Made by a program: the position numbers and the translations under genes
From: Chthoniobacterales bacterium
GTDB lineage: Bacteria > Verrucomicrobiota > Verrucomicrobiia > Chthoniobacterales > UBA10450
DNA length: 64,000 nt
Direction of reading: 5' to 3'
Assembly (NCBI GenBank): GCA_013821455.1
Contig: JACDGS010000010.1
Coordinates: forward strand, 30,841-94,840
Part shown: positions 37,322 through 46,084 of the stretch, in pieces
Layout: each line of letters opens with the position of its first letter
How positions within the stretch are numbered: position 1 is the first letter of the stretch
Notes under the pieces: generated by a model
What the model saw: the letters and a program-made list of their open reading frames with translations, nothing else
Told to the model about the DNA's origin: nothing
Database searches by the model: none

Positions 37322-37813
37322 ATGGCCAATTTCAATAAAGTCATGCTCATGGGGAACCTGACCCGGGACCCGGAAATCCGCTACACGCCGAAAGGCACCG
37401 CGGTTTGCGAAATCGGGCTGGCGATCAATCGCTACTTCTCGGGCGAGGGTGGCGACAAGCGCGAAGAGACTACCTTCGTTGATGTCACGCTGTGGGGGCG
37501 CACCGCCGAGATCGCGCAGGAATATTTGAAAAAGGGCCGCCCAGTTTTCATCGAGGGCCGGCTTCAGTTGGATTCCTGGGAGGACAAGACCTCCGGGCAG
37601 AAACGGAACAAGCTGCGCGTCGTTGCCGAAGGCATGCAGCTCATCGGCTCGCGCGACAGCGGAGGTGGCGGCGGAGGTGGACGGAGCCCTTCGCCGGATG
37701 AAATGGAAGAGCCGTCACGCGGTCGCCCAAGCGGTGGCGGCAGCAGCCCTCGCAGCACTCCGCCAAAAAATTCTCCGCCTCCCGAGCCGGACGACGACGA
37801 GATTCCGTTTTAG
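37322..37813 (+). CDS. ssb: Single-stranded DNA-binding protein
   Basis: 163 residues. The OB fold occupies residues 1-~105 (MANFNKVMLMGNLTRDPEIR, TTFVDVTLWGRTAEIAQEYL, GRLQLDSWEDKTSGQKR). A glycine/serine/proline-rich linker follows, then the acidic tip DDDEIPF that recruits partner proteins. It is required for replication and repair, and in transformable bacteria for protecting incoming strands. dprA lies 0.7 kb downstream, separated by a toxin-antitoxin pair. Confidence 0.96.
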   Translation: MANFNKVMLMGNLTRDPEIRYTPKGTAVCEIGLAINRYFSGEGGDKREETTFVDVTLWGRTAEIAQEYLKKGRPVFIEGRLQLDSWEDKTSGQKRNKLRVVAEGMQLIGSRDSGGGGGGGRSPSPDEMEEPSRGRPSGGGSSPRSTPPKNSPPPEPDDDEIPF

Positions 37814-37890
37814 GCCGTTTGTTTCGCCTACCGAATAGGCGCATTTTCCTCCGTTGACCGAGCACGTGTCGCGAATACATTGCACGTGTC

Positions 37891-38118
37891 ATGAAAGAGA
37901 AACTTACTCTCACGGTCGACCGCAAGGCAATCGCCGAGGCAAAGAAGTTTGCCCGTCGCAACCGAACCTCGCTTTCGCAGATGGTCGAAGATCAGTTCCG
38001 CAAATTGAGTCATGATTCCTTCGCCGATCGCTGGTACGGAAAATTTAAAGTGCCTGATCCAGATCCTGACGATCCTCGGCTCACCTATCTGCTACGGAAG
38101 TACGTGCACAATCGTTGA
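37891..38118 (+). CDS. Antitoxin of a PIN-type toxin-antitoxin pair (DUF6364-like, ribbon-helix-helix)
   Basis: 75 residues. The start MKEKLTLTVDRKAIAEAKKF followed by ARRNRTSLSQMVEDQF is the beta strand plus two helices of ribbon-helix-helix DNA-binding antitoxins. The C-terminal half (WYGKFKVPDPDPDDPR) would wrap the toxin. Its stop overlaps the start of the PIN gene (TTGA, 38115-38118). Such antitoxins normally repress their own operon; a short palindrome-like GCACGTGTC appears twice just upstream (about 37863 and 37882). Confidence 0.8.
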   Translation: MKEKLTLTVDRKAIAEAKKFARRNRTSLSQMVEDQFRKLSHDSFADRWYGKFKVPDPDPDDPRLTYLLRKYVHNR

Positions 38119-38531
38119 AGGTCTTGCTCGACACCGATGTCCTGATGGATGTCGCACTCGGCCGCGCTGACTTTGGCCCTGACAGTCGTGCCCTGCTGGC
38201 TTGGTGTCATCAGACGCCCCAAGCGTCGCTTATCGCCTGGCACACCGTTTCGAACCTCTTCTACCTGTTGAGTGCGGCGCGGTCGGCTGCTTTTGCTCGC
38301 TCGTTTCTGGAAGGTCTGTTGCACTTCGCCACGATCGTTAGTGGCGGAACAGATGCGGTTCGCAATGCGCTGGCGATGAGGATGTCCGACTTTGAAGACG
38401 CGCTTCAAGTCGCCGCCGCGGTTTCAGGCGAAGCGCAGTTCATTATCACTCGCAATGTTCGCGACTACCGGGCCTCGCTGATTCCCGCTCTCACGCCCCG
38501 CTCTTTCTTGCTCCGATTCGTGGCCGAATGA
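38115..38531 (+). CDS. PIN-domain toxin ribonuclease
   Basis: 138 residues starting at TTG 38115. PIN motifs with acidic residues: VLLDTDVLMDVALGR, the central glutamate/aspartate region, MSDFEDALQVAAA and ITRNVRDY. It probably cleaves RNA when freed from the antitoxin. It overlaps dprA by ATGA (38528-38531), which is unusual for a toxin gene and may couple dprA translation to it. Confidence 0.82.
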   Translation: MKVLLDTDVLMDVALGRADFGPDSRALLAWCHQTPQASLIAWHTVSNLFYLLSAARSAAFARSFLEGLLHFATIVSGGTDAVRNALAMRMSDFEDALQVAAAVSGEAQFIITRNVRDYRASLIPALTPRSFLLRFVAE

Positions 38532-39628
38532 ACAGCACGGAAGCCTGTATCGCGCTCAATATGCTCCCGAAGATGGGGCCGGTGCGGTTGCGGAAGTTGC
38601 TCGAGGTTTTCGAAACACCAGAGCGTGTCTTGTCGGCGCGGCGCGATCAGTTGCGCACGGTCGATGGCGTCGGCAACGACGTCGCCGAGCAGATCACGAA
38701 ATGGGAAAGCGCCGTTGATCTCGCGGGCGAGCTGAAGCGCATCGTCGATTTCGGCGCGGAAGTCATCACTGCGCAATCGCCTAACTATCCGCGGCAGCTC
38801 CGCGAAATTCATGCGCCGCCGATCGTTCTTTATGTGTGGGGTGAAATCACGGAGCGCGACCAGCACGCGATCGGAGTCATCGGCTCGCGTCGCACCAGCC
38901 ACTACGGCGCGGAGTGCGCGAAGAAGCTTTCCTATCAGCTCGCCTACTCCGGCCTAACGATCATCAGCGGCCTCGCCCGCGGGATCGATACCGCCGCGCA
39001 TCAGGGCGCGCTCGCCGCGCAAGGCCGCACCATTGCCGTCATCGGCTCCGGCTTGATGAGACTCTATCCGCCGGAAAATGCCGCGCTGGCCGAGAAAATC
39101 CGCGACGGCCACGGTGCGGTCGTCTCCGAGTTCTCGATGGAAATCGAGCCCGACCGCCAATCATTCCCCATGAGGAACCGGATCATCAGCGGCTGGAGCC
39201 ATGGCATCCTCGTGGTCGAAGCCGGCCTGAACAGCGGCGCGCTCATCACCGCCTCGCAAGCGATCGAGCAAGGCCGTTCCGTTTACGCTGTGCCGGGGCA
39301 CATCAACGCGCCGACCGCGCACGGATCGAATCGTCTCATTCAGCAAGGCGCCAAGCTGGTCATGGACGCGAGCGACATCCTCGACGACCTGCAAATTCTC
39401 CTCCCGGAAAAACAGAAATTCGCCATCGGTGCGTCTCGCATTTTGCCCGAAATGTCGGACGACGAACGGCGCGTTTACGAAGCGATCAACCCGACGGAAA
39501 CACCGATCGACCAGATCTCAACCCTTTGCGATTTGCCGAGCGCGACCGTCTCGGCCGTTCTTCTCCGCCTCGAGTTAAAACGCCTCGTCAAACAGCTCCC
39601 CGGCAAATATTTCGTCAAGTTATCGTAG
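38528..39628 (+). CDS. dprA: DNA-processing protein DprA
   Basis: 366 residues. It loads RecA on incoming single-stranded DNA during natural transformation. N-terminal helix-hairpin-helix-like region (MLPKMGPVRLRKLLEVFETP); Rossmann core with IGSRRTSHYG, ISGLARGIDTAAHQGAL, VIGSGLMRLYPPEN, SEFSMEIEPDRQSFPMRNRI and VEAGLNSGALITA; C-terminal winged helix (TPIDQISTLCDLPSATVSAVL). Full length and intact. dprA followed by a type IA topoisomerase is a common order. Its presence makes competence plausible, which matters for the uptake-sequence interpretation of the 9-mer. Confidence 0.95.
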   Translation: MNSTEACIALNMLPKMGPVRLRKLLEVFETPERVLSARRDQLRTVDGVGNDVAEQITKWESAVDLAGELKRIVDFGAEVITAQSPNYPRQLREIHAPPIVLYVWGEITERDQHAIGVIGSRRTSHYGAECAKKLSYQLAYSGLTIISGLARGIDTAAHQGALAAQGRTIAVIGSGLMRLYPPENAALAEKIRDGHGAVVSEFSMEIEPDRQSFPMRNRIISGWSHGILVVEAGLNSGALITASQAIEQGRSVYAVPGHINAPTAHGSNRLIQQGAKLVMDASDILDDLQILLPEKQKFAIGASRILPEMSDDERRVYEAINPTETPIDQISTLCDLPSATVSAVLLRLELKRLVKQLPGKYFVKLS

Positions 39629-39691
39629 CGAGCGCGCTTCGTGCTCCACCACTTGCAAACCGCGCCAACGAGGTCTAGTTGGCATCCCTTC

Positions 39692-42496
39692 ATGGCCAAA
39701 ACCCTCATCATTGCCGAGAAACCGAGCGTTGCCGGAGACCTCGCGCGCGCCCTCGGCAAAGTCCCGAAAAAGGGCGACCATTACGAGAACGATGAATACG
39801 TCATCTCGTCCGCCGTCGGTCACGTGGTCGAGCTGGAAATGCCGGAGGACATCGACAAAAAGAAATACGGTTACTGGCGTTTGGAAACGCTGCCGATCAT
39901 CCCGGAAAAGTTCGGGCTGAAACCGATCGCTGATTCGAAGAGTCGTTACGAGCAGCTGAAAAAACTTCTTCACCGCAAGGATATCGACACCGTCGTCAAC
40001 GCCTGCGACGCCGGCCGCGAAGGAGAGCTGATTTTCCGCAATCTCTACGAACTTTCAAAATCCAAGCTCCCGGTGAAACGCGCCTGGATGCAAACCATGA
40101 CTACGGAAGGCATCCGTGAAGCTTTCCGCAAACTTCGCGACGGCGCGCAGATGGCCGGCCTCGCCGATGCCGCACGTTCGCGCAGCGAGAGCGATTGGCT
40201 CATCGGCATCAATGGCACGCGCGCTTTCACTAAGCGCATCTTCGGCTCGCGCGCCGGCAACGTCGCCAGCGTCGGCCGCGTGCAAACGCCGACCCTCGCG
40301 ATCGTTTTCAATCGCGAGCTGGAAATCCGCAATTTCAAACCGCGCGATTACTGGCGCATCACCGCACAATTCGAAATCGCGAAAGGAGTTTATGAAGGCG
40401 TTTACCAGCGACCGAACTTTCGCAAAAGCGAAAACGAAGAACACGATCGGATCGATCGCTTTTGGGAAAAGGCCGAGGCCGAATCCGTTTTCGCCGACTG
40501 CCAGGGCCAGCCGCTCGCTCAGGTTTCCGAGGAAAAAAAATCGTCGACTCAGGCCTCGCCGCGACTCTACGACCTCACGACCTTGCAACGCGAAGCGAAT
40601 GGCCGTTTCAGTCTCTCCGCCAAACGCACCCTGCAAATCGCACAGGCCCTTTACGAGCGGCACAAAGTCATCACTTATCCGCGCACCGATTCGCGTGCGC
40701 TGCCGGAGGATTACATTGAAACCTGTCGCGAAACGTTAGCCAGGTTGCCTAACGAGCTCGCGAAGCACGGCCGCACGGCGCTCGAAAACGGCTGGGTGCG
40801 GCCGAACAAACGCATTTTCAACAACGCGCAAATTTCCGATCACTTCGCCATCATCCCGACGGGCGCCGAGGCCAATAACCTCGATGAGATGGAGCGCAAA
40901 GTTTACGACATGATTGCGCGCCGCTTCGTTGCGACATTTTTTCCGGCGGCGGAATTCGACGTCACCACGCGCCTCAGCCGGGTCGCGCGCGCGCACGATT
41001 TCAAGACCGAAGGCAAAGTCCTTACCTCGGCCGGCTGGCTCGCGGTTTACGGCAAGACCACCATCGATGATTCCGCCGATTCCAAGGCGCTTCCCGCCCT
41101 CACGAACGAAGACAACCACCAGGCCAAAACCATTTCCGCGGAGCTCCACGCTGAGACAACCAAGCCACCACCGCGCTATACCGAAGCCACGTTGCTCTCT
41201 GCGATGGAGCACGCCGGTAAACTAGTGGACGACGAAGAAATGGCCGAGGCGATGAAGGAGCGCGGCCTCGGCACTCCCGCCACGCGTGCAGATACGATCG
41301 ACGGCCTGATCCACCAAAAATATCTCGAGCGCAATCAGCGCGAGCTCGCCCCGACGACGAAAGCCGAATCGCTTCTCCAATTCCTCGCCGCCGTTCAGGC
41401 CGACGCCCTAACGAAACCCGACATGACCGGCGAGTGGGAGTACAAACTTCGCCAGATGGAGCACGGCAAATTTCCGCGGCGCGATTTCATGGCGGAAATC
41501 GTCGACGTGACCAAGGGCATCGTCGAGCGCACAAAAAATTTCGAGGAAGACGACTCCAACTCGCGCCTAACGAACATTATTTCGCCGACCGACCGCAAAC
41601 CGATGCGGGAAACCTTGCGCGGCTATAAATCGCAGGACGGCATGCTCATGATTTACAAAGTCATGAGCGGCCGAAAAATCGAAGAAGCCGAAGCGCAGGA
41701 GCTGGTCGAGAAGGGCGCGATCGGTCCGCTTGATGGCTTCGTCTCCGCGAAAACCGGCAACCGTTTTCCGTCGAAAATCAAAATAGTCGAAGACGAAAAA
41801 AAAGCCGGGCACAAAAAAGCGGAATTGGATTTCGGAAACAAGGTTGACGTCAACACACTCGTTCCGTTCTGGACCGATCCGGCCACGGGCGCGGAACTTT
41901 GCGAGGCGCCGACCAATTACGTCCTGCGCGAACGCGAAGACGGCGACTGGAAAGAAACGTTCAAAGTCGGGCGCCTGATGTGCCAGCGCGAAATCTCGCG
42001 CGAACAAGCCGTCCAGCTCGTCACCCGCGGCAAGACCGACCTGATCGAAAAGTTCACTTCGAAAAAAGGCCGGCCCTTTGATGCTTTCCTCGTTAGGCAA
42101 GGGCCGAAAATCAGTTGGGAATTTCCTCCGCGTAAACCGCGCGAGAGCAGCGGCAAAAACGGCAACGGCGCGCCGCGCAAACCGAAAGCTCCGCTCGACC
42201 TAACGAAGGCGGTAAAGCTGAGCGAAAGCAAAATTCATCATGGCGATCTCTATCAAACCGACGACGCATTCGTGGTCGCGAAGCCGCAAGCGGGCGGCGA
42301 ACCGCGCGTTGTCTTTCAGTTGAAACGCAACCTTTGCGGCAAGGAAATTTCCGCGGAAGACGCGGAGCGTCTGGTGGAGTTGGGCAAGACCGGTTTGATC
42401 GAAGGTTTCGTTTCGAAGCGCGGCTCGAACTTCAGCGCATACCTGACGATGTCGAAAGACAAGAAGAAAGCCGAGTTCGAATTCCCGCCTCGTTAG
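39692..42496 (+). CDS. topA: Type IA DNA topoisomerase
   Basis: 934 residues from ATG 39692 (MAKTLIIAEKPSVAGDLARA). Toprim domain (EKPS.., NACDAGREGELIF), then the cleavage domain with active tyrosine in VITYPRTDSRALPEDY, and a C-terminal part with several topo_C_3-type repeats (LVEKGAIGPLDGFVSAKTGNRF, LVTRGKTDLIEKFTSKKGRPF, LVELGKTGLIEGFVSKRGSNF) instead of zinc ribbons. It relaxes negative supercoils. Position after dprA favours topA; some sequence traits recall TopB-type enzymes. The TAG stop lies in a 9-mer (42490-42498). Confidence 0.92.
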   Translation: MAKTLIIAEKPSVAGDLARALGKVPKKGDHYENDEYVISSAVGHVVELEMPEDIDKKKYGYWRLETLPIIPEKFGLKPIADSKSRYEQLKKLLHRKDIDTVVNACDAGREGELIFRNLYELSKSKLPVKRAWMQTMTTEGIREAFRKLRDGAQMAGLADAARSRSESDWLIGINGTRAFTKRIFGSRAGNVASVGRVQTPTLAIVFNRELEIRNFKPRDYWRITAQFEIAKGVYEGVYQRPNFRKSENEEHDRIDRFWEKAEAESVFADCQGQPLAQVSEEKKSSTQASPRLYDLTTLQREANGRFSLSAKRTLQIAQALYERHKVITYPRTDSRALPEDYIETCRETLARLPNELAKHGRTALENGWVRPNKRIFNNAQISDHFAIIPTGAEANNLDEMERKVYDMIARRFVATFFPAAEFDVTTRLSRVARAHDFKTEGKVLTSAGWLAVYGKTTIDDSADSKALPALTNEDNHQAKTISAELHAETTKPPPRYTEATLLSAMEHAGKLVDDEEMAEAMKERGLGTPATRADTIDGLIHQKYLERNQRELAPTTKAESLLQFLAAVQADALTKPDMTGEWEYKLRQMEHGKFPRRDFMAEIVDVTKGIVERTKNFEEDDSNSRLTNIISPTDRKPMRETLRGYKSQDGMLMIYKVMSGRKIEEAEAQELVEKGAIGPLDGFVSAKTGNRFPSKIKIVEDEKKAGHKKAELDFGNKVDVNTLVPFWTDPATGAELCEAPTNYVLREREDGDWKETFKVGRLMCQREISREQAVQLVTRGKTDLIEKFTSKKGRPFDAFLVRQGPKISWEFPPRKPRESSGKNGNGAPRKPKAPLDLTKAVKLSESKIHHGDLYQTDDAFVVAKPQAGGEPRVVFQLKRNLCGKEISAEDAERLVELGKTGLIEGFVSKRGSNFSAYLTMSKDKKKAEFEFPPR

Positions 42497-42504
42497 GCGA
42501 AGTT

Positions 42505-42650
42505 GTCATCCCGAGCGGAGTGGAGCGAAGCGGAACGGAGTCGAGGGATCCCGTGGCGTTTCCTTGAAGTCTTCGCTACCGGCGAATTAGCAGCCGGCGC
42601 TTCATTGCAGCTCCGCGGGATCCCTCGACTTCGCTTCGCTCGGGATGACA
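42505..42650. repeat. Long inverted GTCATCCCGAGCG repeat between topA and nrdR
   Basis: Left arm from 42505 (GTCATCCCGAGCGGAG..) and right arm to 42650 (..CGCTCGGGATGAC) pair over ~40 bp including TCGAGGGATCCC. A smaller palindrome (GCCGGCG) lies in the centre. It is flanked by 9-mers at 42490 and 42661. The 272-bp gap holds no gene. It may serve as a terminator for topA. Confidence 0.85.
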
Positions 42651-42768
42651 GCGCATTTTCGCCTAACGAAAAGCGCGCCGCGGAATTCTTTTCCGCCTAA
42701 CAAGTCGAAATTCGCTTGCCTTCCCCCTCGCCCCAACGTGTAGTGTCACGCTGGTTCTCAGCCACATC

Positions 42769-43278
42769 ATGCGTTGCCCCAAGTGCGGAAACAACGACGA
42801 CAAAGTCATCGATTCCAGGTCGTCGCGCGATCATTCCAGCATTCGCCGCCGCCGCGTTTGTCTGCAGTGCGCCTTCCGTTACACCACCTACGAACAGATC
42901 GAGCGCGCCAACCTGCGCGTGATCAAACGCGACCGCACCCATGAAATGTTCGACCGCCGGCAACTCTCGGAAAGCATCGCCAAAGCCTGTGAGAAACGCG
43001 GGATTGGACTCGTTAGGCTGGAAGAAACGATCGAAGAAATCGTGCACGAAATCGAAACCGCCGGCAGCGAAATTTCTTCCACCGAGATTGGCGACAAAGT
43101 TCTCGCGAAGTTGCTCGATCTCGATGAGGTCGCGTATCTTCGTTATGCCTCGGTCCATCATCGCTTCGAAAACGTCGATCGCTTCGTCGAGGAAATTCAA
43201 GCGCTCGCGCGCCGCATAAAACCAAACGTGCTGCAACGGGAGTTGTTCCACGAGCCCGCAAAAAATGGTCGCGTTTAA
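42769..43278 (+). CDS. nrdR: Transcriptional repressor NrdR
   Basis: 169 residues. N-terminal zinc ribbon MRCPKCGNNDDKVIDSR.. with the second pair in RVCLQCAFRYTTYE, then the ATP-cone domain (VIKRDRTHEMFDRRQLSESI..), which senses ATP/dATP. NrdR represses ribonucleotide reductase genes. Its 3' end overlaps the next gene by 14 bp. No nrd genes are in the window, so regulation would be in trans. Confidence 0.95.
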   Translation: MRCPKCGNNDDKVIDSRSSRDHSSIRRRRVCLQCAFRYTTYEQIERANLRVIKRDRTHEMFDRRQLSESIAKACEKRGIGLVRLEETIEEIVHEIETAGSEISSTEIGDKVLAKLLDLDEVAYLRYASVHHRFENVDRFVEEIQALARRIKPNVLQRELFHEPAKNGRV

Positions 43279-43825
43279 AGAAGAATTTCCCTACTTGCGG
43301 GCCGACTCCGGCCAGCTCTTCGAGTTCAATCGCGCCTGGCTCCACGCCGCCATCACTCAGGCGGCGGACAGCGCCGGCTATCCGAGCTGGTGGCTGACCG
43401 AGCACGTCACCGAGAGCATCACGTTTTATTTGCGCCTGCGGAACGACGAAAGCGTCGTGGCCTTTAGCCAGCTCAATCAGACAGTCCGCTACGTTCTAAA
43501 AGTGATCGGCTACAAAGAAATCGTGCCGCATTTTCGGCCCACGCCGCCACCAATTTCCATTTCGCTTTTCGAGATCGCGGAAGCAGCCGGCGACGGTTAC
43601 GAGCTGGCGTTCTTCGATCTTCTAGAAAAACGCATCGCTGCCCTCGCCGCCACCGGCGCAACCAGTTTGCACTTCTTCGGGCTGCAACCGGCGATCAAAC
43701 ACCTGCGCGGGGCGAAAGTCTGGACGCGCTCGTGCGACGCCTTGCGTGCGGAGGTCGCCTGCTTCATTCGCGAGAAACTTTCTAATCGCGCGGAGACGGC
43801 CGACCTCAGTTGCTCGATCCGATGA
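43265..43825 (+). CDS. Unrecognised protein translationally coupled to nrdR
   Basis: 186 residues: MVAFKEEFPYLRADSGQLFE, then HVTESITFYLRLRNDESVVAF followed by SQLNQTVRYVLKVIGYKEIV. The second segment has an ATP-cone-like helical flavour and might bind the same regulator or nucleotide, but I do not recognise a family. No signal peptide or membrane segment. It overlaps nrdR by 14 bp upstream and the HIT gene by 4 bp downstream, so the three are one transcription unit. A role in deoxynucleotide control is a guess from position. Confidence 0.6.
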   Translation: MVAFKEEFPYLRADSGQLFEFNRAWLHAAITQAADSAGYPSWWLTEHVTESITFYLRLRNDESVVAFSQLNQTVRYVLKVIGYKEIVPHFRPTPPPISISLFEIAEAAGDGYELAFFDLLEKRIAALAATGATSLHFFGLQPAIKHLRGAKVWTRSCDALRAEVACFIREKLSNRAETADLSCSIR

Positions 43826-44160
43826 CGCTCTTCGAGAAAATCATCGCGCGAGAGATTCCGGCGGAGATTGTTTTCGAAGATGAGGACGTGCTCGCTTTTC
43901 ACGATGTCGATCCCAAAGCGCCGGTGCACGTTTTGATCATTCCGAAGCGCGCGATCCCGCGACTCTCCGAGGCAAAACCTTCTGACGAGTCATTGTTAGG
44001 CAAACTCATTGTCGCCGCCGCGAAACTGGCGCGCGATCTCGGCATCGCGGAGAGCGGCTATCGCGTCGTCATCAACAGCGGCCCTGATGCGGGCGAGAGT
44101 GTGCCGCACTTGCACGTGCACTTGTTAGGCAAGCGTTCGTTAGGCTGGCCGCCCGGGTAA
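43822..44160 (+). CDS. HIT-family nucleotide hydrolase
   Basis: 112 residues from ATG 43822 (MTLFEKIIAREIPAEIVFED). The histidine triad is HLHVHLLGKRSLGWPPG at the C-terminus, with the GYRVVINSGPDAGESVPH lead-in, as in Hint-type purine nucleoside phosphoramidases. Third gene of the nrdR unit, overlapping its neighbour by ATGA. The 9-mer at 44137 encodes S-L-G within the conserved GWPPG tail. Confidence 0.93.
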   Translation: MTLFEKIIAREIPAEIVFEDEDVLAFHDVDPKAPVHVLIIPKRAIPRLSEAKPSDESLLGKLIVAAAKLARDLGIAESGYRVVINSGPDAGESVPHLHVHLLGKRSLGWPPG

Positions 44161-44162
44161 CA

Positions 44163-44255
44163 CAGGCTTCCAGCCTGTCGTGTCGAGCGGGCTTCCAGCC
44201 CGGTGACCGAACCGGCAGGCAAGATGCCCGCCTGACCCGACAGCCAGGATGGCTG
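44163..44255. repeat. REP-like hairpin cluster between convergent genes
   Basis: Tandem short hairpins: ACAGGCTTCCAGCCTGT, GGGCTTCCAGCCC, CAGGCAAGATGCCCGCCTG and outer arms ACAGG..GGCTGTGT. The CTTCCAGCC core is shared with the RAYT-associated REP units in carB, although the flanks differ. It lies between the HIT stop and the convergent fabI stop, a typical REP location. Confidence 0.8.
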
Positions 44256-44257
44256 TG

Positions 44258-45034
44258 TTACATCCCCATGATCTGGTAACCGCCATCGACGTAGATGGTC
44301 TGGCCGGTAATGGCCGCGCCACCGTCGCTCGCCAGGAACAAACCCGTCTGCCCGATCTCCGCCGGATCACAGCTCCGGCCTAACGGCGCGCGCTCCTGAT
44401 AATGTTTCATCATCGAGGAAAATCCGCTGATCCCGCGTGCGGCGAGTGTATTCACCGGCCCGGCGGAAATGCAGTTTACGCGGATTTTTTTTGAGCCCAA
44501 ATCGTAGGCGAGATAGCGCGTGCTCGCCTCGAGACTGGCCTTGGCCACGCCCATCACGTTGTAGTGCGGGACAACCTTCTCCGCACCGTAGTAAGTCATC
44601 GCGACGATGCTACCACCGTCGGTCATCACCGGTGTCGCCGCGCGCGCGAGCGCGACTAACGAATAGGCACTGATGTCGTGCGCGGTGCGAAAAGCCTCGC
44701 GCGTCGTGCTCACGAAATCTCCTTCGAGCGCTTCTTTCGGCGCGAAGGCCACGGAGTGAAGAAGCAGATCGAGTTTGCTCGTCACGCTCTTCACGTTCGC
44801 GAAAAAATCGGCGATCTCTTCGTCCTTCGAAACATCGCAGGGCCAGAGCGGCGTCTCCGGGCCGAACTCGCTCACCAACTCTTCGACGTTCTCCTTCAAA
44901 CGCTCGCCCTGATAGTTGAAAATCAACTTCGCGCCCGCTGCGGCCCAGGCTTTCGCGATCGCCCACGCGATGCTGCGTTTGTTCGCCACGCCGAAGACGA
45001 CGCCGGTTTTTCCCGCCAGGATTTGGTCTGCCAT
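44258..45034 (-). CDS. fabI: Enoyl-[acyl-carrier-protein] reductase (NADH)
   Basis: 258 residues. Last reductive step of fatty-acid elongation. FabI hallmarks: GVANKRSIAWAIAK cofactor loop, LLHSVAFAPKEALEG, MTYYGAEKVVPHYNVMGVAK with the Tyr-x6-Lys active pair, and GPVNTLAARGISGF. This is the FabI (triclosan-sensitive) type by motif. It stands alone on the minus strand, divergent from purS by 85 bp. Confidence 0.95.
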   Translation of the reverse strand: MADQILAGKTGVVFGVANKRSIAWAIAKAWAAAGAKLIFNYQGERLKENVEELVSEFGPETPLWPCDVSKDEEIADFFANVKSVTSKLDLLLHSVAFAPKEALEGDFVSTTREAFRTAHDISAYSLVALARAATPVMTDGGSIVAMTYYGAEKVVPHYNVMGVAKASLEASTRYLAYDLGSKKIRVNCISAGPVNTLAARGISGFSSMMKHYQERAPLGRSCDPAEIGQTGLFLASDGGAAITGQTIYVDGGYQIMGM

Positions 45035-45119
45035 AAGGCCGAGAGTCTAACGAGTTTGCGGCCACGCGAAAGGTGCCGGCGAAGGTCGCAATCTCTCTCA
45101 TCCGGCTCATAGTGTGGCG

Positions 45120-45374
45120 ATGAAGGTGAAAGTCTTTGTCACTCCGAAAGAGACGGTGCTCGATCCGCAGGGCGCGGCCGTGCGCGAAGCGATGCAGCAT
45201 CTCGGCTTCGCCGCGGCGCGCGATGTGCGCATCGGGCGTTACCTCGAAATCGATCTCGTTGACAATGGCGACGTCGCCGCGCAGGAGAAAAAGTTGCGCG
45301 AGCTTTGCCGCGATCTGCTCTCCAATCCCGTGATCGAAGATTACCGTCTGGAAATGCCTAACGAGTCGAAATGA
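45120..45374 (+). CDS. purS: Phosphoribosylformylglycinamidine synthase, PurS subunit
   Basis: 84 residues from ATG 45120 ([20 protein letters not shown]). Small subunit bridging PurL and PurQ in purine synthesis. [10 protein letters not shown] and the C-terminal [10 protein letters not shown] are typical. It overlaps purQ by ATGA and starts a chain of overlapping genes that runs to 50459. The 9-mer at 45356 is read as P-N-E near its end. Confidence 0.93.
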   Translation: MKVKVFVTPKETVLDPQGAAVREAMQHLGFAAARDVRIGRYLEIDLVDNGDVAAQEKKLRELCRDLLSNPVIEDYRLEMPNESK

Positions 45375-46084
45375 AAGTCGCCGTCATCCAATTTCCCGGC
45401 TCGAATTGCGATCAGGATTGCCTCGCCGCTTTGCGCGGGATCGATGGGATCGAGGCCGACTATGTCTGGCACAAGGAAACGTCGTTAGGCGGATGGGATG
45501 CCATCGTTTTACCGGGCGGATTTTCTTATGGGGACTACCTGCGTTGTGGTGCGATCGCGCGCTTCTCGCCGATCATGCGCGCCGTCATGGCGGAGGCGCG
45601 CGCGGGAAAATTGGTCATCGGCATCTGCAACGGTTTCCAAATTCTCTGCGAAGCCGGTCTTCTCCCAGGCGCGCTCGTGCGCAACCGCTCGCTGCATTTT
45701 GTTTGCGATCTCGTGACCACCCGCGTGGAAACAACCGACTCACCTTTCCTGCGCGGCCTTTCGTTAGGCGATTTGCTCCGGCTCCCGATCGCGCATGGCG
45801 AAGGTTGTTATTACGCGGATGGAGCGACGTTGCGCGCTCTGAACGAGCGGAAGCAAGTTCTCCTGCGCTACTGCGATGCCAACGGCCGGGTCGTGGCGGC
45901 GGCGAATCCCAACGGCTCGCTCGAAAACATCGCCGGCATTTGCAATCGCGAGCGCAATGTTTTCGGGTTGATGCCGCATCCCGATCGCGCGTGCGAGGAA
46001 CGACTCGGGAGCAGCGACGGCGCGAAAATTTTCCAGTCCATGCTGCACTCGTTAGGCGAAAACGCAGCGGCAGCAGCAGCGTGA
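45371..46084 (+). CDS. purQ: Phosphoribosylformylglycinamidine synthase, PurQ glutaminase
   Basis: 237 residues. Class I amidotransferase supplying ammonia to PurL. Active site cysteine in [15 protein letters not shown], substrate motif [16 protein letters not shown], and the His/Glu pair in [12 protein letters not shown]. It overlaps purS upstream and bioD downstream (GTGA at 46081-46084). purL is not in the window. Confidence 0.95.
   Translation: MKVAVIQFPGSNCDQDCLAALRGIDGIEADYVWHKETSLGGWDAIVLPGGFSYGDYLRCGAIARFSPIMRAVMAEARAGKLVIGICNGFQILCEAGLLPGALVRNRSLHFVCDLVTTRVETTDSPFLRGLSLGDLLRLPIAHGEGCYYADGATLRALNERKQVLLRYCDANGRVVAAANPNGSLENIAGICNRERNVFGLMPHPDRACEERLGSSDGAKIFQSMLHSLGENAAAAAA

Noticed and set aside
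42497..42768. A riboswitch or small RNA in the topA-nrdR gap
   Set aside because: The gap is explained by a dispersed inverted repeat found elsewhere and two 9-mers; I see no known aptamer pattern.
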